Assembly (NCBI RefSeq): GCF_015706575.1
Contig: NW_024037057.1
Location: 5,575,203 to 5,639,202, forward strand
DNA: 64,000 nucleotides
Direction: 5' to 3'
Source: Patiria miniata
Taxonomy: Eukaryota > Echinodermata > Asteroidea > Valvatida > Asterinidae
Shown here: positions 12,879-24,454 of the stretch, piece by piece
Layout: every line of letters begins with the position of its first letter
Position numbering within the stretch: position 1 is the stretch's first letter
Notes under the pieces: generated by a model
What the model was told of the DNA's origin: nothing
Databases searched by the model: none
The model's input: only the letters and a program-made list of their open reading frames with translations
Made by a program: the position numbers and the translations under genes

Positions 12879-13396
12879 TTCACAATGCAGTGCGCCACCA
12901 AGAGTTTGCAGTGGAGTCTATTTTTCAAGATTACAGTGTCATATGCAAATCCGACACCTGTGCAAATCGGACTCTTTGTCCCTACTACTGGTTAATCCCT
13001 GACGTGTGACAAGTCACTCTCCTATTATAAGCCTTTATATGGGTCTGTTATCATCTTACGCATGCGCAATATTACCAACGAGTCCATTTCATGCCAAGGT
13101 GTCGGATAGTCATGCTATAACGGTCGACAAAACATGGCCCTTTGAACGAGAGTCAGTGGACACATTGAGCTAATTCGTTATAGATTGAGGCATAGCGTTC
13201 ACCCGCCTTACAAAAACACCATGATTGATAAAAAAAAAGGGCAAACATTACACTCGAATCATACGCCTAAATGACCGGGGAAAAAACAAAGAATTTCAAA
13301 CGTCACGCGCTGCGAAGTTGTCGATCATCTCCCACAATGCACTGGGAAAAAATGAACTCTCCGTGGCAAACTCTTGGTGGCGCACTGCATTGTGAA
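12879..13396. repeat. Perfect 31-bp inverted repeat, MITE candidate
   Basis: The arms at 12879-12909 and 13366-13396 are exact reverse complements over 31 bases, centred on CACAATGCAGTGCGCCACC. A third partial match (CACAATGCACTGGG) lies just inside the right arm. Nothing coding lies between. It is probably a MITE or the nested ends of one, but the true termini are not clear. Confidence 0.55.
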
Positions 13397-13409
13397 ACAC
13401 CCGTGAATG

Positions 13410-15940
13410 TCACTCCTAGTCTTAGAACGTGTGGTTTTCAGTCAGGGGATGAAGTAAAATTGCATTTAAAATAAGTGAATTTTCATTCTTTGGAAAAAAA
13501 GAATTAATTTTAAATAAAAAACTAAGAAACACGCTTCACATAAAACTATCCCCATCGTTTGCCATCCATAACGAATCCGTGGATTTTGGTGCTAAATTTA
13601 TCCAAACACTTTCAGACTTTGAGAGCAAAAGCTCTGGAGTCATTTCTAATCAATTGATAATCTGTACAACGATAATAAAATTAAAAAAAGCAAATTTAAT
13701 CGCAGAGCGTTAACAAATTAAAAATAAGTATTATGTGCAACGATGAGCAAGTGGTTTTTGTTTTTGCAATGATACATCTCAAAATTAAATACACCTGCGT
13801 CACTCACTAAGACAAAAGAAAGTTTAATTTTGGGATAAATTCTGTAGCCAGCTTTGGGTGTGAACATTACTCGTTACAATTAAGCCTTGCAGGCACATCA
13901 TACTTTCAGCGGTAAAATTAAAAAGGGGACATTCAACAATTTCCGTAGTGTCTACTGAGTGCATACTGTCTGTATACCGAGTAAAAGTGCATTTGGTTAT
14001 GGACTCCGCTTACGACCACTAGAGGGCGCTGCGCGATCTAATCACGAGCTCCCTGTGGGTAGTCTAAACGCAGCCGCAATATCACTGGTGTCGGATCATT
14101 GGCCGAATGACTGATGACGTAGAGACACTCTCATGACTGAATGTGCGTTTTGATGTCGATGGGGCACCATCGATCTCTGTCATTACATTTTATGTACAAA
14201 TCAGTGGTGGGAACCAGGAGCACGGTGACGAAAGCGTTTAACCTCGTCCCCAGTGCTTACTTTATTTCCAACCGCGTTTCCAATAGTAAGACCTGGATAG
14301 GAAACTTTCTTCCTGTATCCTGATTCGATACCGCAATTGGCTAGAAATGGATTTTTATCGTGTACTTGGTGTTGTTATTCAAAACGTGCAGTACGTGTTT
14401 TCACGATCATTCGTCCACGCCTTCTCGAAAATACTCATTTCCTTTCCAATTTGTTCGTATCAATATGAAATGTGATACTGCATGTTGTTTCGATATAAGA
14501 TCGTAACAGTTTAATTGAATAAATCGTGTTTTCGTAACTCACGCCATGCTCGCGCTGCGATGAATTGACTCTGTTTTACCCCAGACACCGCATACAAAAA
14601 CAAGCGCTAATGTAAAGCATATCCAGGCACCAGATTGTTCCTCATTTGCATACGTGTTCAAAAATCTTGCACATGCAAATGATCCAATACCAGAGTGAGA
14701 GAGCAGGTAGTGAGCCTACAACATTATAAACCTCACGTAAGCAACTTACTAAGGGCAATGCCTTTGATTAGCTGGGATATATGCATGACTGAACCTCTTT
14801 TGCATCCATTGTTAATGAATACAAATCACAGAGGACGCCCTCTATTAGATATGGCCACTAACATTGCCAAATCTGCGCCACACAGCCGCACTCAGATCAC
14901 CAAAGAAAATCTGAAAACCTCCCAGAACTACATCAGGCATCAATTATTTACATTACTTACATCGATCATTTTATCTTTTCGTCACACTCATAATAATTAT
15001 TAATCAAAATAGTTCTGAACGCGAAACACAGTCTCTGAGACACCTTAAAGGCGTGATTCTGAAATTGTCACCAAGCCCAACTCAAAAAATCAAGCCCACG
15101 GTCACGTTTTAAATGCCTGTAATCTAATACCGGCACTCTGTTGTTACTTTTCGAATCACAACACTCAAAGAACCTATAAACACAAAGAAACCGTCGAACG
15201 GTTCCGTTCCACAAAGGACAGTTTAAAAGCAAGCGGAATCTGGTTTATTTCTTTGAAGTGGTTTCCGAATTCCGATCCGATCTGGCTAGTGGAGATATTT
15301 GTCTTCTCGGAGGTGCAGGAAAACTATTTAAAAAAAAATAAGCCCATTTTTGAGCTAGCCCAAGTGACATGAATGAGACGATCATTTTTGAATCTGAATC
15401 AATTCTCATAGTACCAAGTCACTGGAGTTCTTTTAAACAACCAAGACCCCAAAATCGTCTCAAAAGCTGCAGAGGTTTTTTTTTAATGTTCCTTAAAACG
15501 AACATTAAATTATGGTATCTGCTTTTGCTGTATTATTTGTGGTAGACATCGGGCTGTTAAGTAGCTCTAAACATATTCAGACATCCTTCCCAGGTATTCG
15601 GCATTGTTTCAAAATTACAACCTAGCATTTTGCATTCCATACCCATCCTGGCAAATTCTAACTCTATATGGGAAACTAGAAGTGCACACACATAATTTCT
15701 GACTTTGATTCTGCAGGTGTGCCAACCCAATGTAAAAGACTGTCAGTTTAGGGGTACTGTACCCATCCTGACAGATTCCAACAAATCGTGCTGTGGGGTT
15801 CGATGGGTTGAGTTCTGTTAGGGTTAACTAATTTTCATGGGTCTATACTGTACTAAGTTTTTGGTTTGTCGCCAGTGAGAGTATGTAAACTGCTAGGAAA
15901 AAGAAAAAAAAAGACTTTCGATAAATTAGCCTAGACATAA
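13410..15940. other. Non-coding stretch, includes probable sFRP 3' UTR
   Basis: No exons were recognised. On the minus strand, downstream of the sFRP stop, candidate poly(A) signals are ATTAAA at 15482-15487 and AATAAA at 15244-15249. This suggests a 3' UTR of roughly 450-700 bases. A CTAGAGGGCGCT motif lies near 14019. Confidence 0.4.
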
Positions 15941-15948
15941 TAAAGGGA

Positions 15949-16478
15949 TTACTCCTTGTTGCGTCTGTTTTCCCGTTTGGTCTCCCTCATCTGCTCCCGT
16001 AGTTGCCTCCTCTCTTCCCGCGTCAGCTTCCTCTCGGTCACCGCTTGGGTAGTGGTCTCGGCCGCGCCGTCCCGTCCGGGCCTCTCCCGTCTGTCCGGCC
16101 GGCCCTTCTTCCCCCCTCGGTCCTTGCGGGGCTTCTTGGTGGCCGGTAGCTCCGAGGACTCCACGCCGTCGCCCGGGCAGGGCTGCGCGAACTGCTTGTT
16201 GGCGTTGCGGAGCTCGCGGGACTTGGTCCAGATGTGCACGTAGGTCATGTACAGCTTCTTGCCGTCGCGGTGGCCCATGACCAGGAAGTTCTCCTTGCGC
16301 GGCCGCAGCATGTCGCAGCCGCAGTTGGCGCCCTCTCGCGTCCAGAAGCGCATTTTGGCCAGGTCCTTCTGCTTGAGGCTACCCTGCTTGATGACCGCGA
16401 ACTTGCCCGGGGTCGGGTCGCCCACGTATCGCATGCCTTCGTCCGTCTCTTTGACTTCCTTCAGTTTCATTTTCAAAA
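15949..16478 (-). CDS. sFRP gene, exon 3: netrin-like domain and basic tail
   Basis: This terminal coding exon carries residues 204-378 of the predicted protein. It begins after a clear acceptor (TTTCTACAG) in phase 1 and ends at TAA. The first 100 residues match the netrin-like (NTR) module of sFRP1/2/5: LKMKLKEVKE at the start, KQKDLAK, the NCGC pair (C255, C257), NFLVMG, and a closing QPC (C303). The last 75 residues are strongly basic, for example KKPRKDRGGKKGRPDRRERP. In vertebrate sFRPs, basic residues here mediate heparin and matrix binding. The exon is much richer in G+C than its surroundings. The only ATG near its 5' end is internal and not a start. Confidence 0.93.
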
Positions 16479-16496
16479 CTGTAGAAAGAGAAGAAA

Positions 16497-16620
16497 CGGA
16501 ACAGTTAGGACTAATAATGAAAGTTAGGACTAAAAATGAAAGTTAGGACTAATAATGAAAGTTAGGACTAACATGGAGGAGTTCTTATTCCTCCATGGGA
16601 CTAATAATGAAAGCAGGATC
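16497..16620. repeat. 19-bp tandem repeat beside sFRP exon 3
   Basis: About five copies of AATGAAAGTTAGGACTAAT lie directly upstream (minus strand) of the exon 3 acceptor. One copy is interrupted by a 26-bp insertion. Confidence 0.9.
16565..16604. mobile_element. 26-bp palindromic insertion with 7-bp duplication
   Basis: The tandem repeat unit is interrupted at 16572-16597 by CATGGAGGA followed by GTTCTTATTCCTCCATG. GGACTAA is present on both sides (16565-16571, 16598-16604). Removing the insert and one GGACTAA restores the repeat unit exactly, so this looks like a genuine insertion with target duplication. The arms are inverted copies of CATGGAGGA. It may be the joined ends of an internally deleted DNA transposon. 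Related motifs occur at 49079 and 52181. Confidence 0.6.
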
Positions 16621-16767
16621 CGGATTCTCCCAGAGACATACTGTATCACTAACCGATAATGTAACACATATTGACTGGTAGTGTATCTGTATCTGTATCA
16701 TATAGTCGGCAGAGCATCCCGGCGGAAACATCACACCAATTTGATGTATATTCATCCTTCCTGCCAG

Positions 16768-17010
16768 AAACACCGGGGCGGACCCCCTCTCTTAGCGATA
16801 AGCGTTACTACGTTCGTTTACGTGCGTTAGGCCACATACAAGTTACAACACACGGGAACTACGGCTTCACGTCCCATCCGAAGGACGAAGCAAGAATGGT
16901 TAAGTGCCTTGCATAAGGGCACAAGTGTCCGCGCCCGGGCTCGAAGCCACCGTTGCCTCTGAAACACCAGAACATGAGTCCGATGCTCTTTAGCGCTAGG
17001 CCATGACACT
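16768..17010 (-). mobile_element. tRNA-derived SINE
   Basis: Read on the minus strand it opens with GTGTCATGGCCTAGCGCTAA (box A-like) and then GGCTTCGAGCCCGG (box B-like). The body contains GGCACTTAACCATTCTTGCT and CTTCGTCCTTCGGATGGGAC, and it ends near CCCCGGTGTTTC. This is the standard head-body layout of a tRNA-derived SINE. The copy is diverged, with decayed box sequences. Confidence 0.75.
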
Positions 17011-17039
17011 CAGTGTGGTTAATACTACACGATCATTGA

Positions 17040-17160
17040 TCTCGATTATCATTGTACCCCATCAGTAAATTTTTGTTACATTATCGTTTAGTGATACAGT
17101 ATCGGTAAATTTTTGTTACATTATCGGTTGGTGATACGTTATCCGTTGGTTATTACATAA
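17040..17160. repeat. Short tandem repeat, ~45-bp unit
   Basis: AGTAAATTTTTGTTACATTA followed by TCG, then GTGATAC, occurs twice in tandem, with a third degraded partial copy. Confidence 0.6.
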
Positions 17161-17493
17161 TCAGTTGTAACGAATGTATTTTAATTATTTTAACAAACAG
17201 TGACGTCCAGTTGGGAAAGAAAGTCCTTTCCGACTTCGAACAGAACAAAAAAATACTCCTTTAAGAAAAAGCAATTGTTTGATATCATGCCACATGCAAA
17301 GTCTTCATTGAGCTTGTTGTTGTGGTTCCCCAAACCCAAAACCCAAAACCCAAAGAATGTGTGTTGCACACTGCGGCGGGGTCTTTTGATCCGCGGAGGT
17401 TGAATGTCAACGACAGCTGAAACAACATAATACTCCACGTTGCCAAGTTCACGCCCTTCGGTTCTGTGAAGGGCATCAATCACTGACATTTGG

Positions 17494-18036
17494 AGATCAG
17501 ATTGAACCATTTTTTTGGTCTTGTTCGTCCTGTAGTAAAAACAATGGCAACAATGGTTTTGCCATTATCAAAATTCCAAGAAAGGGTGGGCTCACTTCAA
17601 TCAGCTCTACCTATTGACAAAAAATGTATACATTTTCAAAAAAGAGGAAGTTACAACTTTCGGACTAGACGTACGATACGAAGCTAAAGTTGTAAAACTG
17701 AAATGACTTTTTGAGTGACGTTATATTCAGTATTACAGGCCAGTAAAATGGGACTCTTATAGATCAGATTGAACCATTTTTTTTGGTCTTGTACGTACTG
17801 TAGTTAAAACAATGCGAGATTGGTTTTGCAATTATCAAAATTCCAAGAAGGGGGGGGGGGGTTCAACTCATCATCTCTACCTAACAAAACAATGTACACA
17901 TTTTTTCAAGAGATGAAGTTACAACTTTCGGATCTTGGACTAGTTCATTTAGATGAAGTTAAGTTGTAATTAGTATAAATGGCGTTTTGGTTGACGACAT
18001 ATATTCAGGATTGCAGACCAATTAAATAGGACTCAT
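17494..18036. repeat. Tandem duplication, 267-bp unit x2
   Basis: AGATCAGATTGAACCATTTT begins both copies (17494 and 17761). The copies share ATTATCAAAATTCCAAGAA, AAGTTACAACTTTCGGA and TATTCAG landmarks in order, with moderate divergence. It lies inside sFRP intron 2. Confidence 0.85.
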
Positions 18037-18039
18037 AAT

Positions 18040-19015
18040 GCTTGCGCAAACCAAATAACGATTTGGACACCATCACCATATATCCTACAAGATAATATTG
18101 TGACCAATTCTCTGCGGATTGGTATATTTTTTTAATTAAGGGTCCTGGCTCTGGACAAGATTTTATTTCTGAGAAATTTGGAGGAATTTGCTGAAAAGCA
18201 TTTATCCCCTAAGACGCCCAAGCAAGGCAGCGGAGACCGATCCAGTGGGTCCCGCCCATTGAGCACATTGGCAACTACCATACCGTCCACCTTTTTATTA
18301 TGCAACGCCGAACTTTTCAGACGCGCGCGTCATACGCGCAAGCGCGAGCACGCGTGTGTGCGCACATGTCAGACATTAATCACGGCTGTGATTGGCCAAA
18401 ATATCACTGGGAAGGTGCGGCTAATGCGGATCGGTTTATTACTTTTGTATTATGTCGCGTCCAAATTACGTGGATACGGAAGTGGCTGCGGCCACTTCCA
18501 TAGGCGCATGTGTAATTTCCAGTCTTAGCCAAGTTATTCGGACACGCCCTTAGTTTTTAAGCAAACACGATTCCATAGAACAGCCGCCAAAAACTGACGA
18601 CGGATTTCGCCGCCACTTCCAACTGCAGACGAACTGAGCCACATGTAAACAATTCCCGCCGAAAAGGGAAAGCTATTTTTCAGAAGTTCGGCGAACCGCG
18701 ACAATAACATGCCAGCCGTTGCCCACGATTTATTTACACTTCCCCCGGTTTGTTATGAACTAGAACCTCCCCAATCACTCGTCTAATTTTAGTTTTTTCC
18801 TTCGGTCATGGTGTGATGACGTGAACGCCAAATGTGCTGCCAGTGTCGTTTCCTCATGTAAAAATTAATCACAGGCAACATGGCCGACGCACCTCGTGAC
18901 ATCGGGGTCACGACCCCGGGGGCACTACTGTTTTGACAACTTGTCAGGCCATTAATCAGCTAATTTCTTGCATGCTGCAGTGATGATAAGGTGATCGGAG
19001 TGAGTAAAAACAAGG
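18040..19015. other. Non-coding stretch inside sFRP intron 2
   Basis: No exon recognised. A small GC-rich patch near 18310-18370 has repeated GCGCGC-type words. Confidence 0.45.
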
Positions 19016-19018
19016 CGA

Positions 19019-19545
19019 TAATCAAGACATGGTTCCGGTCTACCTAACCTGACAAAACGTTTATCTCACAGTTTATGCTAAGCTGTCTGTTCGTCTGTTG
19101 CATTATTTATTTTAATCGACTATGTTTAATTCATGAGAGAAACCATTTGAAAATCAAGACATGGTTCCGGTCCACCTAACCTGACAAAACGTTTATTTCA
19201 CAGTTTATGCTAAGCTGTCTGTTCGTCCGTTGCCTTATTTATTTTAATTGACTATCTTTAATACATGAGACACACCATTTTAAAATTCAAGACATGGTTC
19301 CGGTCCACCAAACCTGACAAAATTTCTATTTCACAGTTTATGCTTAGCTGTCTGTTCGTTCGTTGCGCTATTTATTTTAATTGACTATTTTTAATACATG
19401 GGAGAAGCCATTTTTGAAAATCGAGACATGCATCCAACCTTTCTGACCTGACGAAACTTCCGTCGGAGAGTTTATTTTACTTTGTCTGTTCGTCTGTTGA
19501 ATTGTTTATTTTAACTGCCCATTTCTAATTTATGAGAGAAGCTGA
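19019..19545. repeat. Tandem repeat, ~132-bp unit x4
   Basis: Copies begin near 19019, 19151, 19286 and 19418, each with AATCAAGACATGGTTCCGGT and later GCTAAGCTGTCTGTTCGTC (both variant in the last copy). The first two are most alike and the fourth is the most diverged. Confidence 0.9.
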
Positions 19546-21055
19546 TGTCTTCGAGGCCCTTGTAAACCGGAGGGCCATCAGTTAGTATGGATAATAATTA
19601 AGTGCAGATAAGCGATACGAAATGGAGGTCAAAACCAACATTATAAAAGCGCATTTTTTTTTTATTTAGACCAACCTCCACCAACGAGGCTGATGTGCTT
19701 TTAAGAACAGTGGGCGAGTCCCCAATTGACGCATCAAGGTTCCGAAAATCAGTCATTTAATTAATCGAAATACGATATGGACCAGTCAGAACTAAAGACG
19801 AAAGAAGTAATAAAGGCGTACAAACAAAGTTCACCCAAATACCAAGTGAACCAAACTTTGGTGTCTGACACAAAAAAATGTGGGAGTGGTGAGTTGAGAG
19901 TGGTGTCCTGCCCGGACGTTTCCACCAATTAGCAAGGTATTCAGGGTGTCCTCGGAGCTGCCAAGAATGCGCCGAGGTGTCCAAAGACAAAAGAAGAAAG
20001 GTTTCCACCGCGCGCTCCCACAACCAGACCGCTGGGCAACACTCAAGGCTTTCCGCGTCTTTATAAGTAGTCCACAAGTACCACAACAATAATAATGTAC
20101 CGCTACCGAACCGGCCCGGCGACGTTGTTTACCGCAAACAGACCAGAGGGGGGAATATAAAGTAGACCATTTTGTTTTCTCGGTCGGGTGAACGCGAGGT
20201 TTGTCGGGACACTTTGAGGTTAGCCCGTTGCTTCAGGCGATCTGAAGTTTACTTGGGCCCGTCTAAGCTATCCGCTTTACACCCTGTTCTCTTCCCCTCA
20301 AGTCGGTCGCTTTGCCTGCTCTTGTAGTTCTTCGGCTACAGGAGGAAATAGTTTCTTTGTCGGCTTTTTATTTCCACGGGCCATAGATGTGAAAACCAGA
20401 GGCGAAGCGAAGAGGGCAGACTGCCCCCCGAAATCGACCAGCGGGGTCTATCTTCCACCTTCAATTTTGTGATTCCCAGCGAATACGAAGTTTCTTTGAG
20501 CTTAGTAGACGTAGGCGATTTCCTGAAGACAGATACCATAACTTCACGTTCCTCGATAAGTGTCTCTCACTCTCCCGAGGACAGACAGAGCACACTGTCC
20601 GAAACGTCGAGTGTACACTCAACCGTGAACCATACTTCTTCCAAGAAGAGATTTCTTTCCACATGGTGCTACCTGCAATTTTGTCTAGTTTATGTCATCC
20701 GCCATGCAAAGCTTCAAGTCATATACATAATGTCTCTTGTGATAAAACCGTAACCGCAACCGGGGATTATCAAAGAAATTTAATGGTTTTTGAAGAGCAT
20801 TTGAAAATTTGTTTTAATATGGAAAATTGTATGCAACTCAGCACGGTCAAGTGCGTAGTAGTGAAATCGCAAAAAATGTCGGATACAGTCTTAAATTCGC
20901 CCGTGTTTAATCCTCAAGTTATGGTCGAGTATAAAGTATTTCTACTGATAAAGTCTCAAGTCAGCGTCATTCTGGTAAAAAGGTAATTGTCATCTGGTAA
21001 AAAGGTAATTGTAAGGCTAACAATCCCAAACATACAACACCATCACGTCTCGCGT
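19546..21055. other. Non-coding or unassigned intronic stretch
   Basis: Contains a plus-strand frame open from about 20393 to 20986 without a recognisable domain, and overlapping open frames on the minus strand. I do not support a gene here. Confidence 0.35.
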
Positions 21056-21300
21056 ATCACTGGTCAGGTCTCAATTGACTCTTGTCAAGTGTCAAGTCAC
21101 TCTGGTCAAGTTCCAAATCAATCTAGTCAAGTCTCAAACCACTCATGTCAAATCTTAAGTCAATCTGGTCAAGTCTGAATCACTATAGTCAAGTCACTCT
21201 GGTCAAGTCTCCAGTCACTCTGGTCAAGTCCCAAGTCAATTTGGTAAGGTCTCAAGTCTCAAGTCCGGCTCAAGTCATTCTGGTTAAGTTTAAAAGTCAC
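21056..21300. repeat. ~21-bp minisatellite
   Basis: Degenerate tandem copies of CTCAAGTCACTCTGGTCAAGT, in sFRP intron 2. Confidence 0.9.
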
Positions 21301-22233
21301 TACAATGAACTGTCGAGTCGAAATGATCGAGGGATAAAGTTTTTAATAAACTCTGGTCATAGAACAAAGCTAATATAACGTCAATGGTTTCGTGTCGAGT
21401 CTCAGGTAATTTCGTCAAGTCTCAACCCAAAGGAACGCTTCCGGATTGACAGGCTCTTATTCTGCCTCGAGACATCCGGGGGTGATTACCCCTTTAACGG
21501 CATTACAGTTCAATCGTAAGATTAATAGCATCATGATCCCAGGAGAGGGAGAACGGTCGCTCTGTGTGGATACGAGAGATCGCGACCGCTGTATGCGAGG
21601 TTACGAGGTTAACAACACGCGCTACGGAGACTAAACATGCGACGGGCAAAAGCGAGAGAAAAACAGTACTGGAAGTGTGGAACCCACTGACAGGCACCGT
21701 AGATTGCTATGGTACGATTTTGTCAAAATCCGCTCTGGAGAAAGGCTCATTTCAATAGTACCCTACTCCTGCAAAGGTGAAAACAAAGAAAAATGAAGGC
21801 TCAACGCCATTTCTTGCCGATGTTGTGTGAAATCTATGAAATGCAGCATTTTTATTTGTTGTACTGCGCATGCCTGTGTGAAGGCAGGACACCAACAGGT
21901 CATGTGTGGGGGCTTATAGAGTCCATGGGTCCTAGCTCTATGATGGTACATACAACAAGCAGATTTCAAAGAAGTCCAAATTTCGTGTGACGCCGGCGCA
22001 CCGTACCTCCGACGAGTCCGAGTTGCGTTCCTGACTTTCAGTGTACATGTACGCTGAACGTTGGTCATGTGTAGAGGCCTAAACTGGCTGTCGTGAATGG
22101 TCAGATAGCGCCCTCTACTGTTCCTGCCCGGAATCTAATAGCGATCCATGAACTTATGAACTTCCTCAACTCCTTCAACTTTCTCAAATTGTTCGCTAAT
22201 TAATTAGCGATTTTTTTTAAAGAAACAACATAA
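21301..22233. other. Non-coding stretch inside sFRP intron 2
   Basis: No gene seen. The segment around 21960-21995 shares AGTCCAAATTTC and its flanks with 36301-36340, so a dispersed repeat may lie here. A GCGCCCTCT motif is at 22108. Confidence 0.4.
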
Positions 22234-22573
22234 GTAAAGTTGCCAGATCGAGGCTCTGCATGCCCAATGGCGGAGTGTGAAAAGAGCAAAACTGACTAGG
22301 TGCATTATTGACAACATGGAAAACCGGCAGCATAGAGCTCGATAGCTCAGTTAGTGAACAACTGGAACGGCAATCTGGAGGGTCGCAGGTTCAACCCCCG
22401 CTCCAGTCAAAGTCTTAAATCAATCTTATTAAGTAGCAATTCATGTACAACGGCAAACATACATCTGTCGTCGGATACCCCAAAAATACATTGACGGAGA
22501 GAATTAAGGTATTGGTATTCGCTCTTTTCACACTTCCGCCATGGGCATGTAGAGCCTCGATCTGCAACTTTAC
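22234..22573. mobile_element. TIR element enclosing a tRNA-like sequence
   Basis: A 54-bp end (22234-22287, starting GTAAAGTTGCCAGATCGAGG) faces an inverted, slightly diverged copy at 22521-22573. Between them lies a tRNA-like module. The element is therefore a MITE that captured a SINE, or a SINE inserted between inverted repeats. Confidence 0.7.
22336..22408 (+). mobile_element. tRNA-like SINE head
   Basis: GATAGCTCAGTTAGT matches a tRNA A box, and GCAGGTTCAACCCCC a B box about 45 bases on, the spacing of a tRNA. The outer ends do not pair as a proper acceptor stem, so this is a SINE head or decayed tRNA rather than a working tRNA gene. Confidence 0.6.
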
Positions 22574-22697
22574 ACAATAAATAAAGCCGGTTCAGTGATT
22601 CCCGCGTCGGGGCTCAGATCACTGAACCGGCTATTTTTATTGTGTAAAGTTGCCAGATCGAGGCTCTGCATGCCCAATGGCGGAGTGTGAAAAGAGC
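22521..22697. repeat. Large near-perfect palindrome
   Basis: The arms of about 79 bases (22521-22599 and 22618-22697) are inverted copies around a 17-18 base loop near 22608. The inner 15 bases, AGCCGGTTCAGTGAT, pair perfectly. The outer part of the right arm (22644-22697) is identical to 22234-22287, so the same 54-bp sequence is present three times in 465 bases. Confidence 0.9.
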
Positions 22698-23785
22698 GAA
22701 ATTATTTAATGATTTACTCCGCAAATCAGCAGGACGAGTCCCAGGAAATAACCCAGTTATCATCACCAGAAGGGGGTTGGTTGTTTTTGAATTGTTTAAG
22801 AACTGAGGAAGTGCTACATCTTTGATGCGTGACAAATTCAAGAAACCCATTCCCACTTCGCCACCTCTGGGCCCGTAAATCTCCAGATAATGGCCCGGTA
22901 GTTTGTTTAGAATCTTTCTTTCTCTTCTCACTTTCTTCCGCTCTTTGCCCGCGCGGCAATGAAGGAGTTACGACGAGGCACATGCCGACTAGACCCATTG
23001 ACTTTATGACCTGCGATACACAGGCCCGTGCAGTCTTCGTTCGAGCCTGAAATCGCCGGTGGCCGATGCTCTCTTTACTCAATAAATCTACCACGAGGTG
23101 GTTAATGTGCAACATTAATCCTTCGCATTCTTGGCAATGCCTTGCAGACGGTTTTAAGACAAATTCCCACACGAATCAAGCCTAGGCTTCGCGTCAGTGC
23201 TCAGTCCAACGTTTATATTGATTCCCATTAAATCCATGACGTCATCTCTCAGGAGTCGGCACCATGCCATCACTTCAAAAGGATCGGTATTTTAAGGGGC
23301 CGTGTCCCCGCACAGCATATTTGAGGTTTTTCCCCTGGTGATAAGTGCTCGCAAAAAAATATTACTTCCAAAAATGGCTCCCAAAGCCACAGGCCTGTAA
23401 AAAATATGAGGCTGGATTTCAAAAGTGGAGGACGTAAATCAAAAAAGGTTGTATAAATTGGTTTACACATCTCGGAAATAATTCATTCTCCGAGAGCCGA
23501 CTTTCTAATGTTCCTTTCGAAAGCGGAATCTTTTCTTTTCCAGCCCCAACAAATTTTCATTTACAGTAAAATGTGGGGCTAAACAAATATCGGGAGATAG
23601 GCACACCGGTTTTTTCCCTTCACATATTCGTTATTTCTGTATGTTATGTCCGTTCTTGAGTTTTGTAATGTATCAGTCATAATCAGTAACTGGTTGGAGG
23701 TATAAACGTTAACAGCTATTAAATCGACGACCAAGTTGGAGAAAGCGAATAGTTAGTTGCAGTGGTTTTCTGTATCTCAAAAAGG
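22698..23785. other. Non-coding stretch inside sFRP intron 2
   Basis: A 148-codon minus-strand frame (22726-23172) has no recognisable domain or splice context. Nothing else supported. Confidence 0.4.
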
Positions 23786-23792
23786 TACTTAC

Positions 23793-23885
23793 CAAAGTCG
23801 GCATTGCAGAAATACTCAACTATTGATGCGGCGTCGGCATCGTCGTGACACTGTGTGAAGAGTGATCCCACTGCTGCCACCATGC
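23793..23885 (-). CDS. sFRP gene, exon 2: linker into the netrin-like domain
   Basis: A 93-bp exon flanked by acceptor CCTTCCAACAG and donor TTTG/GTAAGT. It is phase 1 at both ends, exactly as needed to join exon 1 (ends phase 1) and exon 3 (starts phase 1). It encodes residues 172-203, including FTQCHDDADAASIVEYF and CNADF. The position and the C-x(13)-C-x-x-DF pattern match the small middle exon of vertebrate sFRP1/2/5, where the motif is C-x-x-C...LC-x-x-DF. The first cysteine of the usual C-x-x-C pair is absent here; only C184 and C198 are present. Neither reading frame nor splice sites show damage. Confidence 0.92.
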
Positions 23886-24454
23886 CTGTTGGAAGGTAAT
23901 CAACTAGGATTAGAAGTCAATCAAGTTGGATAGGACGGCCTTCTCCGAACGTTTCAATTAGGGCTTTCGACTGAAGCTTTAAACAGGCCAGGAACGGGTT
24001 GTAAAATCAAATTACTGAACCTTCACCAATATTACTGGTTAAAAAGTAGATAAAATGGAACACCTCACGTTTTCTTATTATGGAAAGAGATCTGTTACGT
24101 CAAAACGTTATTTTTTTCAGAAAACTAGTAATATTATTAAGCAGGAAAAAAACCAGTGTTCTTAACCATCTTCGTTTTAGCCTAAATCCAACTAAAGTGT
24201 TGCTGCATGTAATCAATTACGATTCTTGGACACTTGTAAAGACACTGCATCCACAAATCAAAAACACACGCCCTCTTTTGATGCAAACCAGTAAGTGGCA
24301 GGTAATCTATCGTTCAGTCAGCATGAATACAGTTCTGTAGCAGTGATTTTTTTCTAAAGAGCTGTATAACTCCTTAAACAATCCCCCGGTGACTGATTTG
24401 TTTCTGGTGCCCTCAACTGATCCATGCTAAGCGACTGCGAAATTATAACGCAAA

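Noticed and set aside
16234-16546. Plus-strand ORFs over sFRP exon 3
   Set aside because: Antisense shadows of the netrin-like exon.
22726-23172. 148-codon minus-strand ORF
   Set aside because: No recognisable domain, intronic, and overlapped by other open frames.
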